64,000 bases of DNA, taken from assembly GCF_039908635.1 (NCBI RefSeq), contig NZ_CP150918.1, positions 5,844,001 through 5,908,000 on the forward strand, in the 5' to 3' direction. The notes under the pieces are model-generated. The model ran no database searches, was not told where the DNA came from, and saw only the letters and a program-made list of their open reading frames with translations. The DNA is from Pseudomonas purpurea. Its GTDB lineage: Bacteria > Pseudomonadota > Gammaproteobacteria > Pseudomonadales > Pseudomonadaceae. Positions 16,182 through 24,492 of the stretch are shown here, in pieces. Within the stretch, counting starts at the first letter, position 1. Each line of letters opens with the position of its first letter. The position numbers were made by a program, and so were the translations under genes.

Positions 16182-17000
16182 TTAGCAGGCGAGCGACTTG
16201 CCCTCCTCACCCAGCGACTCGCGGCGTGCTAACAGGCCATCCTGAACCCACTGTTTCAGCCAGGTGACGGCTTGAAGTGGCGCGCCCTCTCCATAGATGA
16301 CTGCCAACTCTGCGCACAGTTCGGCGAAGTTCCAGCCCAGGTTGGCCATGCCATTCAGGGCATCGGCTTCAGCGGCTGACAGGCTTCGGTAATGACACAC
16401 CAACTCGGCCCGCCAGATCAGGCACACCTGAGGTGAGTCCAGTAACAGGCTCTCGGGGAAATCCGCTTCATCCTTCACCGCACGCCACAACGCCACGCTG
16501 TTGTGGCGGCACTCCAGCCACTGCACGCAAGGGCGCAGGCTGACTTGCAGCAACGGCCAGTCGGCGGGTGGAAGGCTCGCCATGGTTTGCAGGGTCAATG
16601 CGGCGTGATCGGGAGCGTCGAACGCCAGAGTAAATGCCCATTCCAGCGCGGCCAGTTCCGCCAGCGGTCCACCGTATTCAGGCACCAGGTGCTGGCGGAT
16701 GAACGCCTCGAAATCTTTGCCCAGCCAGCGCAGGCTGAAATTCGATGACGGCGAATGACGCAGGTACGCCGCCGCCAGTGCCTCGAACTCATCATCGCCG
16801 AGCCAGTGCCAGAGGGTCGGGAAATCACCGCGCAGGACTTCTTGCAGCCGAGCCTGATAGGCATTGTGGTAAATCGCCAGACCGGTCTCGACGTCCAGGG
16901 GCGGGCCTCCGATCAGGCTCCGACCCAAGGACAGATTCGCCGTGGATTGTTCACCGAGCAGGAAGTCTTCAAAGGCCAGTTGCCATTCGTTCAAGCGCAT
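16182..17000 (-). CDS. DUF2063 / BufC-HvfC-type partner protein of DUF692 enzyme
   Basis: This 272-residue protein begins 'MRLNEWQLAFEDFLLGE' and has 'GLAIYHNAYQARLQEVLRGDFPTL'-type sequence. That is the conserved N-terminal region of DUF2063, often mislabelled a putative DNA-binding domain. In bufferin and related RiPP systems this protein partners the multinuclear iron oxidase (DUF692) and helps it recognise the precursor. Its start overlaps the end of the DUF692 gene by 10 bases, so the two are translationally coupled. Gene order A-B-C with the precursor matches published buf/hvf operons. The C-terminal domain is variable and not informative. Confidence 0.85.
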   Translation of the reverse strand: MRLNEWQLAFEDFLLGEQSTANLSLGRSLIGGPPLDVETGLAIYHNAYQARLQEVLRGDFPTLWHWLGDDEFEALAAAYLRHSPSSNFSLRWLGKDFEAFIRQHLVPEYGGPLAELAALEWAFTLAFDAPDHAALTLQTMASLPPADWPLLQVSLRPCVQWLECRHNSVALWRAVKDEADFPESLLLDSPQVCLIWRAELVCHYRSLSAAEADALNGMANLGWNFAELCAELAVIYGEGAPLQAVTWLKQWVQDGLLARRESLGEEGKSLAC

Positions 17001-17836
17001 CGAAGCCTCCGTGTCAGGGTTTCATCTCCCAGCTCCCGGGCCTTCTCCAGCTCCGCCAGAAGTTCTTCGAAGGGCGGAAAGTGATCGTCACGCTCAAGTA
17101 AGGTCGCCACCGGGCCAACGTGTTCGAGGGTCCGTTGGTACAGTGCCCACACCGGATCACTCACTGGATGGTCATGGGTATCGATCACATAGTCGCCATA
17201 GTCGTGGTGCCCGGCCAGGTGCAGTTGGCGAATACGGTCCGCGGGCAAGCCTTGAATGAACGTCCAGGGATCAAAACCGTGATTGCGTGAGCTGACATAA
17301 ACGTTGTTCACGTCCAGCAACAACTCGCAGCCGCTGCGCTGGCTCAGGGCCGCAAGAAACTCCCACTCGCTGAAGGAGTCATGGGCGGCACGGACGTAAC
17401 TGGAGACGTTTTCCAGCACCAACGGACGTTGCAGCACGTCCTGCACCTGCTGCACCCGGTCGGCCACGTACGTCAGGCTTTCTTCGGTGTAAGGCAGCGG
17501 CAGCAGATCATGCAGTTGATGGGCGTTGCCACGGCTCCAGCACAAATGGTCGGAGATCCAGGCGGGCTGAACCCGCTTGGCCAATTGCTTGAGTAGCTTG
17601 AGGTACTCCGGATCGAGGGCATGAGGGCCGCCGATGGACAGGGAAACACCATGCATCACCAGCGGATAGCGCTCGGCGATGGCGTCCAGGTAGTACAGGG
17701 CTTTACCGCCCTGGACGAGAAAATTCTCGGAAACGATCTCGAACCAGTCCACGGCCGGCAACTGTTCAAGAATCTGTTGGTAATAGGCGCTGCGCAAACC
17801 CAGGCCATAGCCCAGGCAAGAATTGGATACAGACAT
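16991..17836 (-). CDS. DUF692 multinuclear iron-dependent oxidase (BufB/HvfB/MbnB-like)
   Basis: This 281-residue TIM-barrel protein of the DUF692/MNIO family contains the iron ligands expected: 'VMHGVSLSIGG' (His), 'ISDHLCWSRG' (Asp/His), 'LLLDVNNVYVSSRNHGFD', and 'HLAGHHDYGDYVIDTHDHPV'. Family members oxidatively modify cysteines in small precursor peptides, for example to oxazolone-thioamide in methanobactin and thiooxazole in bufferins, giving copper- or metal-chelating peptides. The start ATG at 17836 has a GAGGAG site; an upstream open frame to 18025 only shadows the precursor gene. It is 55 bases after the precursor stop, in the same operon. Confidence 0.9.
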   Translation of the reverse strand: MSVSNSCLGYGLGLRSAYYQQILEQLPAVDWFEIVSENFLVQGGKALYYLDAIAERYPLVMHGVSLSIGGPHALDPEYLKLLKQLAKRVQPAWISDHLCWSRGNAHQLHDLLPLPYTEESLTYVADRVQQVQDVLQRPLVLENVSSYVRAAHDSFSEWEFLAALSQRSGCELLLDVNNVYVSSRNHGFDPWTFIQGLPADRIRQLHLAGHHDYGDYVIDTHDHPVSDPVWALYQRTLEHVGPVATLLERDDHFPPFEELLAELEKARELGDETLTRRLRCA

Positions 17837-17891
17837 GTCGGGCTCCTCGCCGAGTGGCCGCAGTGGTGAGGGCACCACTGCGGCAGGCCGG

Positions 17892-18143
17892 TTATTCGCC
17901 GACTTTGCCACCCGCTTTATCACAGGCTGCCTGGGCCATGGCTTTGAAACCCTGGCCTTTACAGGCACCCATGCCTTTGCAGGCGTGGTCTTTGGTTTTG
18001 CAGTCGTTCTGACCTTTGCACGCATTCACGCCGTAGCAGTGAACCTGAGCATCGGCAGCAGTCGCAGTGGTGGCAACACCGGCAAACAGGGTGGCAGCGG
18101 CCAACGCAAGGGCGGCACCAGCAGCGGCGGTTTTAATGTTCAT
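17892..18143 (-). CDS. bufferin-type cysteine-rich precursor (BufA family)
   Basis: This 83-residue peptide has a Sec signal (about 1-29, ending TATAA) and a mature core with six cysteines: 'HCYGVN', 'NACKGQ', 'NDCKTK', 'HACKGM', 'GACKGQGF' and a last one in 'AACDKAGG'. The repeated xxCKG pattern fits the BufA2-like branch of periplasmic bufferins, which are RiPPs modified by the adjacent DUF692 enzyme and bind copper. In older annotation such genes are hypothetical or DUF2282-related. The ATG at 18143 is preceded by GAGGAT. Assignment to BufA1 versus BufA2 is from memory of the motif. Confidence 0.85.
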   Translation of the reverse strand: MNIKTAAAGAALALAAATLFAGVATTATAADAQVHCYGVNACKGQNDCKTKDHACKGMGACKGQGFKAMAQAACDKAGGKVGE

Positions 18144-18206
18144 TTTTTTATCCTCGATAGTAGCCAGGGGTGTCGGCTGGAAGGTTGTTCAGTCCCGACA
18201 TGGCAC

Positions 18207-18237
18207 TAGAGAGCGCTGCCCCAAGGGCGTTACAACC
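18207..18237 (-). promoter_or_regulatory. possible ECF-type promoter of the bufferin operon
   Basis: Reading the minus strand, GGTTGTAACGC has a -35-like TGTAAC at 18234-18229. After a 16-base spacer comes TCTCTA at 18212-18207, 64 bases upstream of the precursor ATG. This resembles extracytoplasmic-function sigma promoters, which often drive precursor/DUF692 operons. No sigma/anti-sigma pair is adjacent. Confidence 0.25.
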
Positions 18238-18279
18238 GACATGAAAAAAAACAAAAAATAATTCCACCCCCTACCCCAT

Positions 18280-18306
18280 GTAGGAGCAAAGCTTGCTCGC
18301 GAAAGC
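18280..18306. repeat. REP-like intergenic element
   Basis: GTAGGAGCAAAGCTTGCTCG with GCGAAAGC after it contains the stem GAGCAA/TTGCTC (18284-18298, loop AGC). This is the common Pseudomonas fluorescens-group intergenic repeat type. It lies between the P-type ATPase stop and the bufferin promoter. Only this copy is clear in the window. Confidence 0.45.
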
Positions 18307-18343
18307 ATCACCCCAATCCACTGGGGCGACGCACGCTTCACAC

Positions 18344-20242
18344 CTACAGCTTGAGCAACGGCTCCTGGAACCGCAGCAAGCGCCCGGCGTTGCCCAGCAC
18401 CAGCAACGTGCTGAGGTTGTGCAGCACCGCCGCAATCATCGCCCCTGCCGCACCGAGCCAGCCAAACGCGGCAAACGCGACAATCGCCAGCGTCCAGCCC
18501 AGCCCGATGATGACGTTGACCTGCAAGGTCTTCCGGCATTGGCGGCTGAGGCGCACACAGGTGCCGAGCCGGCGCAGGTCGCTGCCGATCAGCACGATGT
18601 CTGCCGACGCCAAGGCGATGTCCGCACCGCCCGCGCCCATCGCCACCCCGACCACGCCGGCCTTGAGGGCCAGCGAATCGTTGATGCCGTCGCCGACCAC
18701 CATGGGCCGAAAACCGCTGCCGATTTCCGCCAGCACGCGGTTGAGTTTGTCTTCAGGCAAGGCCTGGGCCTCGACATCGCTGATGCCGACATCCGCTGCC
18801 AGGCTGTGAGCGACACTGTGGCGGTCACCGGTCAACAACAACTGCCGACCCAGCCCCAGCTCACGCAGTTCGCTCAAGGCAAACCGTGCTTCGGGTTTAA
18901 CGCTGTCGGCCAGCAACAGCCACGCGAGGAACTGCCCGCCCAGCGCCAGACCGGCAATCGGCCCATCGTGTTCAGGCACCGTCGACGTTTCAATGCCCAA
19001 TTGTGCGAACAACTCCGGGCGCCCGAGCGCCGCCTCGCCCTGCCCGGTCATGGCCACAACCCCCAGGCCCTGGCGTTCGCGAATGTCCGAGAGCAGCAGA
19101 AAGTGCTCCTGCGTCACCAACCCGGCCAGCGCCCGACTGACCGGATGGCTGCTGGCAGAGCCGAGGCTGGCCGCCAGTTTCAGCAGCTCGCTGCGGTCTT
19201 CCAGCGGGCTTTCAATCGACTGCAAACGCAGGGTACCGAAGGTCAGGGTGCCGGTCTTGTCGACCACCAGCGACGTGAGGTCCGCCAACTCTTCCAGGAA
19301 CGCCGAGCTGCGAATCAGGATGCCATGACGCGCCGCCACCGCGATTCCGGCAATCGCCGTCGCCGGTGCCGACAGCACCAATGCACAAGGGCACGCCGCG
19401 ACCAATACCGCGAGCATCGCCTGGGCATCGTTGGTGACGAACCAGGTCACCGCGGCCAACAGCAACACCAACACCATGTAGCTGCCGGCATAACGTTCGA
19501 GCAACCGGGTGATGGGCGGTTTCGAGCGCTCGGCGCTCTGCATCAGGGCGATGACTTTGCCCAGGGTCGATTCATGGCCGGTGCGTGTCACTTCCAGGCG
19601 CAGCAAGCCGTCGAGGTTGATTGCGCCACCAAACACCTGAACGCCGACCGTCGCCTCCAGCGGCACCGACTCACCGGTAATCGGTGCCGTGTCGAGGCTG
19701 GCCTGCCCGGACAACACCAGGCCATCGGCCGGCACCCGATCCCCGGCCCGCACTTCCACCACGTCGCCGGCCTTGAGGGTCGCGTTGTCGACTTCGACAA
19801 TCGAGCCGTCGGCCTGAACCTTGCGCGCATGGCTGCGGGTCAATTGGCCCAACGCGTGAATCGCCTCCTGCGAGCCGATTACGCTGCGCTCTTCCAGCAC
19901 GTGGCCGAAGATCATGATGATTGGCAGCAACGCGGCGGTCAGCAAGTCGCCGGTGGCCCAAGCGCCCATCATCGCCAGCGCGATCAGTTGATCGGTAATG
20001 CCGTGCAGGCTCGGGTACCGCAGGCTGTACCAGGCCGAACGCATGACCGGCACGGCCACCAACAGCGAGGCGACCCCCAGCAACACCTGACTGACCCCGG
20101 TTTGCTCCGGCGATTGCCAGCGCCACACCAGCCCCAGACCGAGCAAGCCGAGGGCAAGCATCGCCAGGGTGAGTTGGCGCGCGGCGCTGCGTTGTTCGGC
20201 CGTGCTCAGCATGCTGGGCACGGCGGCGGTTTGAGCGGTCAT
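18344..20242 (-). CDS. P1B-type metal-translocating ATPase without N-terminal metal-binding domain
   Basis: This 632-residue P-type ATPase pumps a transition metal across the inner membrane at the expense of ATP. Seen are 'DTAPITGESVP' (actuator, 185-195), the transport motif 'AACPCALVLSAP' with Cys284-Pro-Cys286, the phosphorylated Asp328 in 'VVDKTGTLT', 'SSHPVSRAL' (HP of the nucleotide domain) and 'VGDGINDSLAL'. No cysteine or His-rich metal-binding domain precedes the membrane part. The last helix has 'AVLHNLSTLLVLGNA', not the Asp-containing motif of ZntA/CadA, so the metal is uncertain (Zn, Mn or another). It is the last gene of an operon after three SPFH genes, overlapping the previous one by four bases. 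A large opposite-strand frame over it is a shadow. Confidence 0.9.
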   Translation of the reverse strand: MTAQTAAVPSMLSTAEQRSAARQLTLAMLALGLLGLGLVWRWQSPEQTGVSQVLLGVASLLVAVPVMRSAWYSLRYPSLHGITDQLIALAMMGAWATGDLLTAALLPIIMIFGHVLEERSVIGSQEAIHALGQLTRSHARKVQADGSIVEVDNATLKAGDVVEVRAGDRVPADGLVLSGQASLDTAPITGESVPLEATVGVQVFGGAINLDGLLRLEVTRTGHESTLGKVIALMQSAERSKPPITRLLERYAGSYMVLVLLLAAVTWFVTNDAQAMLAVLVAACPCALVLSAPATAIAGIAVAARHGILIRSSAFLEELADLTSLVVDKTGTLTFGTLRLQSIESPLEDRSELLKLAASLGSASSHPVSRALAGLVTQEHFLLLSDIRERQGLGVVAMTGQGEAALGRPELFAQLGIETSTVPEHDGPIAGLALGGQFLAWLLLADSVKPEARFALSELRELGLGRQLLLTGDRHSVAHSLAADVGISDVEAQALPEDKLNRVLAEIGSGFRPMVVGDGINDSLALKAGVVGVAMGAGGADIALASADIVLIGSDLRRLGTCVRLSRQCRKTLQVNVIIGLGWTLAIVAFAAFGWLGAAGAMIAAVLHNLSTLLVLGNAGRLLRFQEPLLKL

Positions 20243-21297
20243 TGTTCGGCTCCCTGAATAATCAGGCGGGAATCGTCTTTGGGGTTAACCGTGGTCACTG
20301 AGCCGGCCTGACGCAGAATCGTCGGCATCCGCTCGCGGTAGATACGCAGCAACATGCCCGGGTCGGTGCCCTGCTGTTGGGCCTGCGCCAGGCTCGACAC
20401 GGTGGCGGTGTCGGCCGAGGCTTTGGCCAGGCGTTCGCGGGCCTGGGCATGAGCGACTTGCAGCGCACGGTCCGCTTGTTCATTGGCGGCCTGGGTGAGT
20501 TTTTCGGCCTCGGTTCGCGCATTGGCCACGGCTTTGTCGGCCTGCTGACTGGCCGTGAGTACCGCGTTGAAGGCGTTCACCGCCGGTGCAGGCAGACTCG
20601 ATTGCACGTCGACCCGCGCCACTTCAATGCCCAACCCTTGCCCGGTCGCACTCAACTCGGCCAGGCGTTGATTGATGCCCTGCACCAGATCGCCGCGCAG
20701 ACGTTCACGGCGTTCGGCCGCCTGATTGTCGGCGCCGATCAATTCCGGGCGCGCCACCAGAATGGTGTCCAGGTCCCGCGCCGCGGTCAGGGCCACGGCG
20801 CTGCGCGTCACCAAACGGTCCAGCGCCGGCAACACATGTTCACCCTGAAGCACGAAGGCATAGGGCTCGGTGACCTTATAGAACACCCGCACATCCAGTT
20901 GCACGACGCCTGCATCACCGGTCAATAAATAACCAGAGCCAGCCAGGGCATCGCTGATCGGCGTGGCGAAACTGGCCTGACGATCGGCCTGCAACGCCGG
21001 GTCGGAACGCAGCAGATTTTCGACGCGGCGTTCAATCACGCGATCTGCGGCGGGCAACAGAATCACCTGCTCGAAGGGGCGCGGCCAGGCCAGCAGTAAA
21101 CCGGCATTCTGAATCCGGTCCAGAGCACCAAAGTGCAACACCACCGCACGATTCTGCGGATCGATCTGCCGCACATTGGAGAATGCCCACGCCAACGCGG
21201 CCAGTACCGTCACCGCATACAACGCCAGAAACGTCAGCCGTCCGGCCTGAATCCACGGGCTGCTGAGTTCAATTGTTCCACGTGGAACTTCACTCAT
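20239..21297 (-). CDS. SPFH/HflC-like membrane protein (third of operon)
   Basis: This 352-residue SPFH (stomatin/prohibitin/flotillin/HflKC) protein has one N-terminal membrane helix ('LTFLALYAVTVLAALAWAF', about 17-36), an SPFH domain ('IDPQNRAVVLHFGAL', 'LDVRVFYKVTEPYAFVL'), and a C-terminal coiled coil rich in Ala/Glu/Arg. HflC normally forms a cage with HflK around FtsH. This copy is not in the hflX-hflKC context and sits with a P-type ATPase, so it is a paralogue with a different job. Four-base overlaps link it to both neighbours. The stretch near residue 45-60 suggests the periplasmic side begins after the helix, as in HflC. Confidence 0.85.
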   Translation of the reverse strand: MSEVPRGTIELSSPWIQAGRLTFLALYAVTVLAALAWAFSNVRQIDPQNRAVVLHFGALDRIQNAGLLLAWPRPFEQVILLPAADRVIERRVENLLRSDPALQADRQASFATPISDALAGSGYLLTGDAGVVQLDVRVFYKVTEPYAFVLQGEHVLPALDRLVTRSAVALTAARDLDTILVARPELIGADNQAAERRERLRGDLVQGINQRLAELSATGQGLGIEVARVDVQSSLPAPAVNAFNAVLTASQQADKAVANARTEAEKLTQAANEQADRALQVAHAQARERLAKASADTATVSSLAQAQQQGTDPGMLLRIYRERMPTILRQAGSVTTVNPKDDSRLIIQGAEQ

Positions 21298-22328
21298 GGC
21301 TGCGACCCGGATTTGTTATCCAGCGTCGGCGGGCCGTCGACCAATACCCGAAACGGCGCGGCATCCGTGCGCAGAATCAGTTTTGTACCCGGCGTCACTA
21401 CCGTGCCCAAGGTGTCGAGGGAACGCAGCAAGTTGTACAGCTGCGGCGAACCGGCGTAAGCCTTGCCATAAATCTGCGCCGCTTCAACTCGCGATTGGGC
21501 TTCGATGTCCGCCGCTTTGACCGTGGCATCTGCTTGCACGATCCGCGCGTCGCGCTCGGCGGCCGAACGGATTTGCGCGGCTTCGCGTTTGCCCACGGCC
21601 GTGCGTTCGGTGGCAATGGTTTCACGCTCGGCACGCATGCGGTCGACGGTGGCGCTCAAGGTGACGGACGGCAAGGTCAGTCGTTCGATGCCGACTTGCA
21701 GCACGCGCACGCCGTAAGTGGTGAGCAGTTGCTGATCGATTTGCTTGCGCAGTTGCGCCTCGAAATCGGCAATGCGCACCTGGTTGGCGTCGGTGTTCAC
21801 CAGGTTGGCCAGGTCGAAGCTGCTGGCGGTGGTTTCCAGCGCCGAGCCGACAAAAGTGCGGATCTGCCGCGCCGCTTCATCGGGCTGGTTTTGCACGGCG
21901 CGCATGAAACGCTGCACGTTGTCCGGGTCGCCCTGCACCTGCCACGCCACGTAAGCCTGAACGATGATGCGCAAGCCGTCGCGGGTGCCCACATCCTGCA
22001 AGCCGCTGGACGTGGTGCGCAGCCGCAGGTCCACCGGGATCGCCGCCTCGAACGGTGCCGGCCAGCGCCAGCCAAGACCGGGTTCCAGCAACACCCGTGA
22101 CGGATTACCAAACCGGGTGATCACCGTGGCCTCACCGGAGCGCACTTGCACCAGGCTCGCCGCTGCGATGGCAAACACCACCAGCAACGCCGCCCAGGCC
22201 ATGCGCCGCCAAGGGAAAGGCCCTGCTTCTTGAGGATCACCGTGGTGATGATGGCCGTGATGATGACCCGCGTGGCCGTGATTATGCCCAGCGTGGTCAT
22301 GATGATCGTGAGAAGGCGAGAGGCTCAA
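21294..22328 (-). CDS. SPFH/HflK-like membrane protein with His-rich N-terminal tail
   Basis: This 344-residue SPFH protein has a cytoplasmic N-terminal tail with 14 histidines in residues 7-29 (pattern HDHHDH..HNHGH..HHHGHHHH). A membrane helix follows (about 44-63, 'MAWAALLVVFAIAAASLVQV'), then an SPFH domain ('GEATVITRFGNPSRVLLEPG', 'YVAWQVQGDPDNVQRF') and a coiled coil. His tracts of this sort bind zinc, nickel or copper (known chemistry). Here it suggests metal capture or sensing next to the ATPase (inference). It is coupled to both neighbours by four-base overlaps. Ordinary HflK proteins have a Gly-rich, not His-rich, N-terminus. Confidence 0.85.
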   Translation of the reverse strand: MSLSPSHDHHDHAGHNHGHAGHHHGHHHHGDPQEAGPFPWRRMAWAALLVVFAIAAASLVQVRSGEATVITRFGNPSRVLLEPGLGWRWPAPFEAAIPVDLRLRTTSSGLQDVGTRDGLRIIVQAYVAWQVQGDPDNVQRFMRAVQNQPDEAARQIRTFVGSALETTASSFDLANLVNTDANQVRIADFEAQLRKQIDQQLLTTYGVRVLQVGIERLTLPSVTLSATVDRMRAERETIATERTAVGKREAAQIRSAAERDARIVQADATVKAADIEAQSRVEAAQIYGKAYAGSPQLYNLLRSLDTLGTVVTPGTKLILRTDAAPFRVLVDGPPTLDNKSGSQP

Positions 22329-24283
22329 TGGACGGCTCCTGGCTGAACGGTTTTACGCAGCGACGACGGATCAGCCGGCAGCGTGAACGTGCGTAGGTCG
22401 ATGGTCGGCGCGTTGCCGCCGCCCAGACGATGATCGAGCACCAACAATTTGGCGCTGGCGAGGCCTTGGGTCAGTTGGCTGAAATACTGCTCCAGCACAA
22501 AGGCCTGACCCGCGCTGGCGAACGCCTTGCGCTCAGCGGCAAAGCGCAAGTCGGCGGCCCGGGCCGTGGCGTTGACTTCATGGGCCGTGGCCTGGGCCTG
22601 GTCGCGCGCGACACTGGCCTGCAATTGCGCCTGGTTGGTCTGCTCGGCAGCGGCGCCGCGCTCGCGGGCAATCAACGCCTGGGCGCCGATCTGCGCCGCT
22701 TGCACGCTGTGGTAAGCGTTGGCGGCGCCGGCCGGCGGGTGAATGGCCTCGACCACCGTGGCGAGGATTTCCACTCCGCTGTCGAGTTTCTGCAAGTCCG
22801 CCTGCACCGACCGGCCAATGTCTTCGGCCAGCCCCACACGGTCGGCGCCAAGCAAACCGTCGAGGGTTCGCGACGCAAAGTCGTGCACCAGAATGCGGCT
22901 GGCGGTGCTGCGAATCAGCGTCGGCACATCGGCGCTGTTGTAGGTCGCGGCCAACGCCGCCTGATCCGTCAGGCCGATGCGATAGACGAACCGCACGTCC
23001 ATGTTGACGATCTGGAAGCTCTGTTTGTCGTTGCTGCTGCTGGCGATCACCTGCGACTTGTCGTTCACATGGCTGGCGTCCCACAAGCGGTTGGCGATGG
23101 CCGGCGCCGGGCCTTCAGCCGGATCGGCAGCCAGAGGCGCCGCAGTGGTGTCTCCCACGCTGGTGGCCAACTCATGAACCACGCCATTTTCGACATTCAA
23201 TACCCGGCCCAGCGGCCAAGGCAAACCGGCATGCAAACCCGGCCCGAAGACTTCCACGGGTTTGCCGAAGCGCTCGTAGATACCGCGCCCTTGCAGCGGG
23301 ATTTCATGGAGCCCGGTGAGCAACCAGCCGACCGCGAGCACCACCGCCAGCACGGGCAGAAATGCCCGACGCATGTAAGTGAATGCCCAGATCTGACGCA
23401 GGTCGATGCCAAAACGGTTGTGCAGTTCGTGCTGCAACGCGAGCAACGGTTGAGGTGGCCAGCGCAGCATCCCGGCGATGAAGCTCTGCGCCAGCAGCGG
23501 CGGTTCGAGCTGATCGCGGCGCGGGCTGAACAGCGACAACAGCGCACGTACCAACAGCTCAGCAGCGACCAGCCCCGGCAGCAGCCCGATCAGTACCGCC
23601 AGCCGCACCGGCCAAATGGCGGTTTCGCTGGCGAACAACAGACACAACGCGCCGAGGATCAGGCAGATGATCGCCACGCGCAGCAGTTGCGCCAACTGCC
23701 CCGCTTCCGGCCACTGCGCAGGATGTTCCTGGGCCAGCTGGCGTTCGAACACCAGCAAGCCGAACGCCAGCAACAACGACAACGCCGCGCCTACACTGGC
23801 CGACAAACCGACCGCCGCCGCTGGCAAACCCAGGTTCCAGGCTTGCCCGATGCACAGCAACGCCAGCAGCGCCCAGCCTGCCAGCCACAACATCGGTGCT
23901 CCGATCTGTCGCAGCAGCCCGACCCCGCGCTGGCTGAGGCGCTCCAGCAATCGCTCGTACCAGCCGTGGATTTCAGGGGGTTCGACAACCTCGACCGGCA
24001 TTGCCGGCGGGTTCAGGGTTCGCGCTCGCCACTGGGTCACCCAGCCGGCCGATTGCAGCCCGGCAATCACCACGATGAGCGCCGCTGACTGATTGACCAG
24101 CAGCGCCGGCCACACCGACAGCGGGGCGAATACCCCGACAAAGAACGCGAGCAGCAAGCCCAGCGCCGCCAGACCAACCAGGCCAAACCCGACCCGTTTC
24201 AACCGTCGTCCGTGAAACAACGCCTGCTGAAAACGCGGCAGCCCTGCTACGTTCGTCCCCTCAGCCTCCAGATCGACTTGCAT
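22325..24283 (-). CDS. large SPFH protein with polytopic N-terminal membrane region
   Basis: The protein has 652 residues from the ATG at 24283, which has a GAGGTGG site; a GTG at 24316 is less likely. The N-terminal 330 residues carry several membrane helices in pairs (e.g. 'VGFGLVGLAALGLLLAFFVG', 'PMLWLAGWALLALLC', 'VGAALSLLLAFGLLVF', 'LAVLIGLLPGLVAAELL'). One more helix leads into an SPFH domain ('GIYERFGKPVEVFGPGLHAG', 'VNMDVRFVYRIGL') and a coiled-coil tail. HflK is about 400 residues with one helix, so this polytopic extension is unusual. It is the first gene of the SPFH-SPFH-SPFH-ATPase operon. A Zur-like palindrome lies 38 bases upstream of its start. Confidence 0.85.
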   Translation of the reverse strand: MQVDLEAEGTNVAGLPRFQQALFHGRRLKRVGFGLVGLAALGLLLAFFVGVFAPLSVWPALLVNQSAALIVVIAGLQSAGWVTQWRARTLNPPAMPVEVVEPPEIHGWYERLLERLSQRGVGLLRQIGAPMLWLAGWALLALLCIGQAWNLGLPAAAVGLSASVGAALSLLLAFGLLVFERQLAQEHPAQWPEAGQLAQLLRVAIICLILGALCLLFASETAIWPVRLAVLIGLLPGLVAAELLVRALLSLFSPRRDQLEPPLLAQSFIAGMLRWPPQPLLALQHELHNRFGIDLRQIWAFTYMRRAFLPVLAVVLAVGWLLTGLHEIPLQGRGIYERFGKPVEVFGPGLHAGLPWPLGRVLNVENGVVHELATSVGDTTAAPLAADPAEGPAPAIANRLWDASHVNDKSQVIASSSNDKQSFQIVNMDVRFVYRIGLTDQAALAATYNSADVPTLIRSTASRILVHDFASRTLDGLLGADRVGLAEDIGRSVQADLQKLDSGVEILATVVEAIHPPAGAANAYHSVQAAQIGAQALIARERGAAAEQTNQAQLQASVARDQAQATAHEVNATARAADLRFAAERKAFASAGQAFVLEQYFSQLTQGLASAKLLVLDHRLGGGNAPTIDLRTFTLPADPSSLRKTVQPGAVH

Positions 24284-24320
24284 ACCACCTCGGTGTTTTG
24301 TCGTTGTGCGGGTCACAATT

Positions 24321-24335
24321 CGTTACGATATAACA
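24321..24335 (-). promoter_or_regulatory. Zur-like palindrome upstream of the SPFH/ATPase operon
   Basis: On the minus strand the sequence is TGTTATATCGTAACG. Its left half is identical to the two strong Zur boxes in this window, and the right half keeps TAAC. It matches 11 of the 14 non-central positions. It lies 38 bases upstream of the first SPFH ATG and 158 bases from the divergent lipid operon. Confidence 0.55.
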
Positions 24336-24492
24336 AGAGTAGTGAATATTTTGTTCGATACCCATCACATTCACCGCCGGACGGCCGACACTGCTACTGT
24401 GCGCGCCACGCATTTGCGGCAATAATCGGCAACAAATCCCGGGCCGGCGCCGCCCTCGGGAATTTCATGATCGACAAGGACCCGTCTCTTCA

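Noticed and set aside
18293..20257. 654-codon open frame on the plus strand over the P-type ATPase
   Set aside because: The real ATPase has all motifs on the minus strand; the plus-frame is Gln/Arg/His-rich, typical of an antisense shadow in GC-rich DNA.
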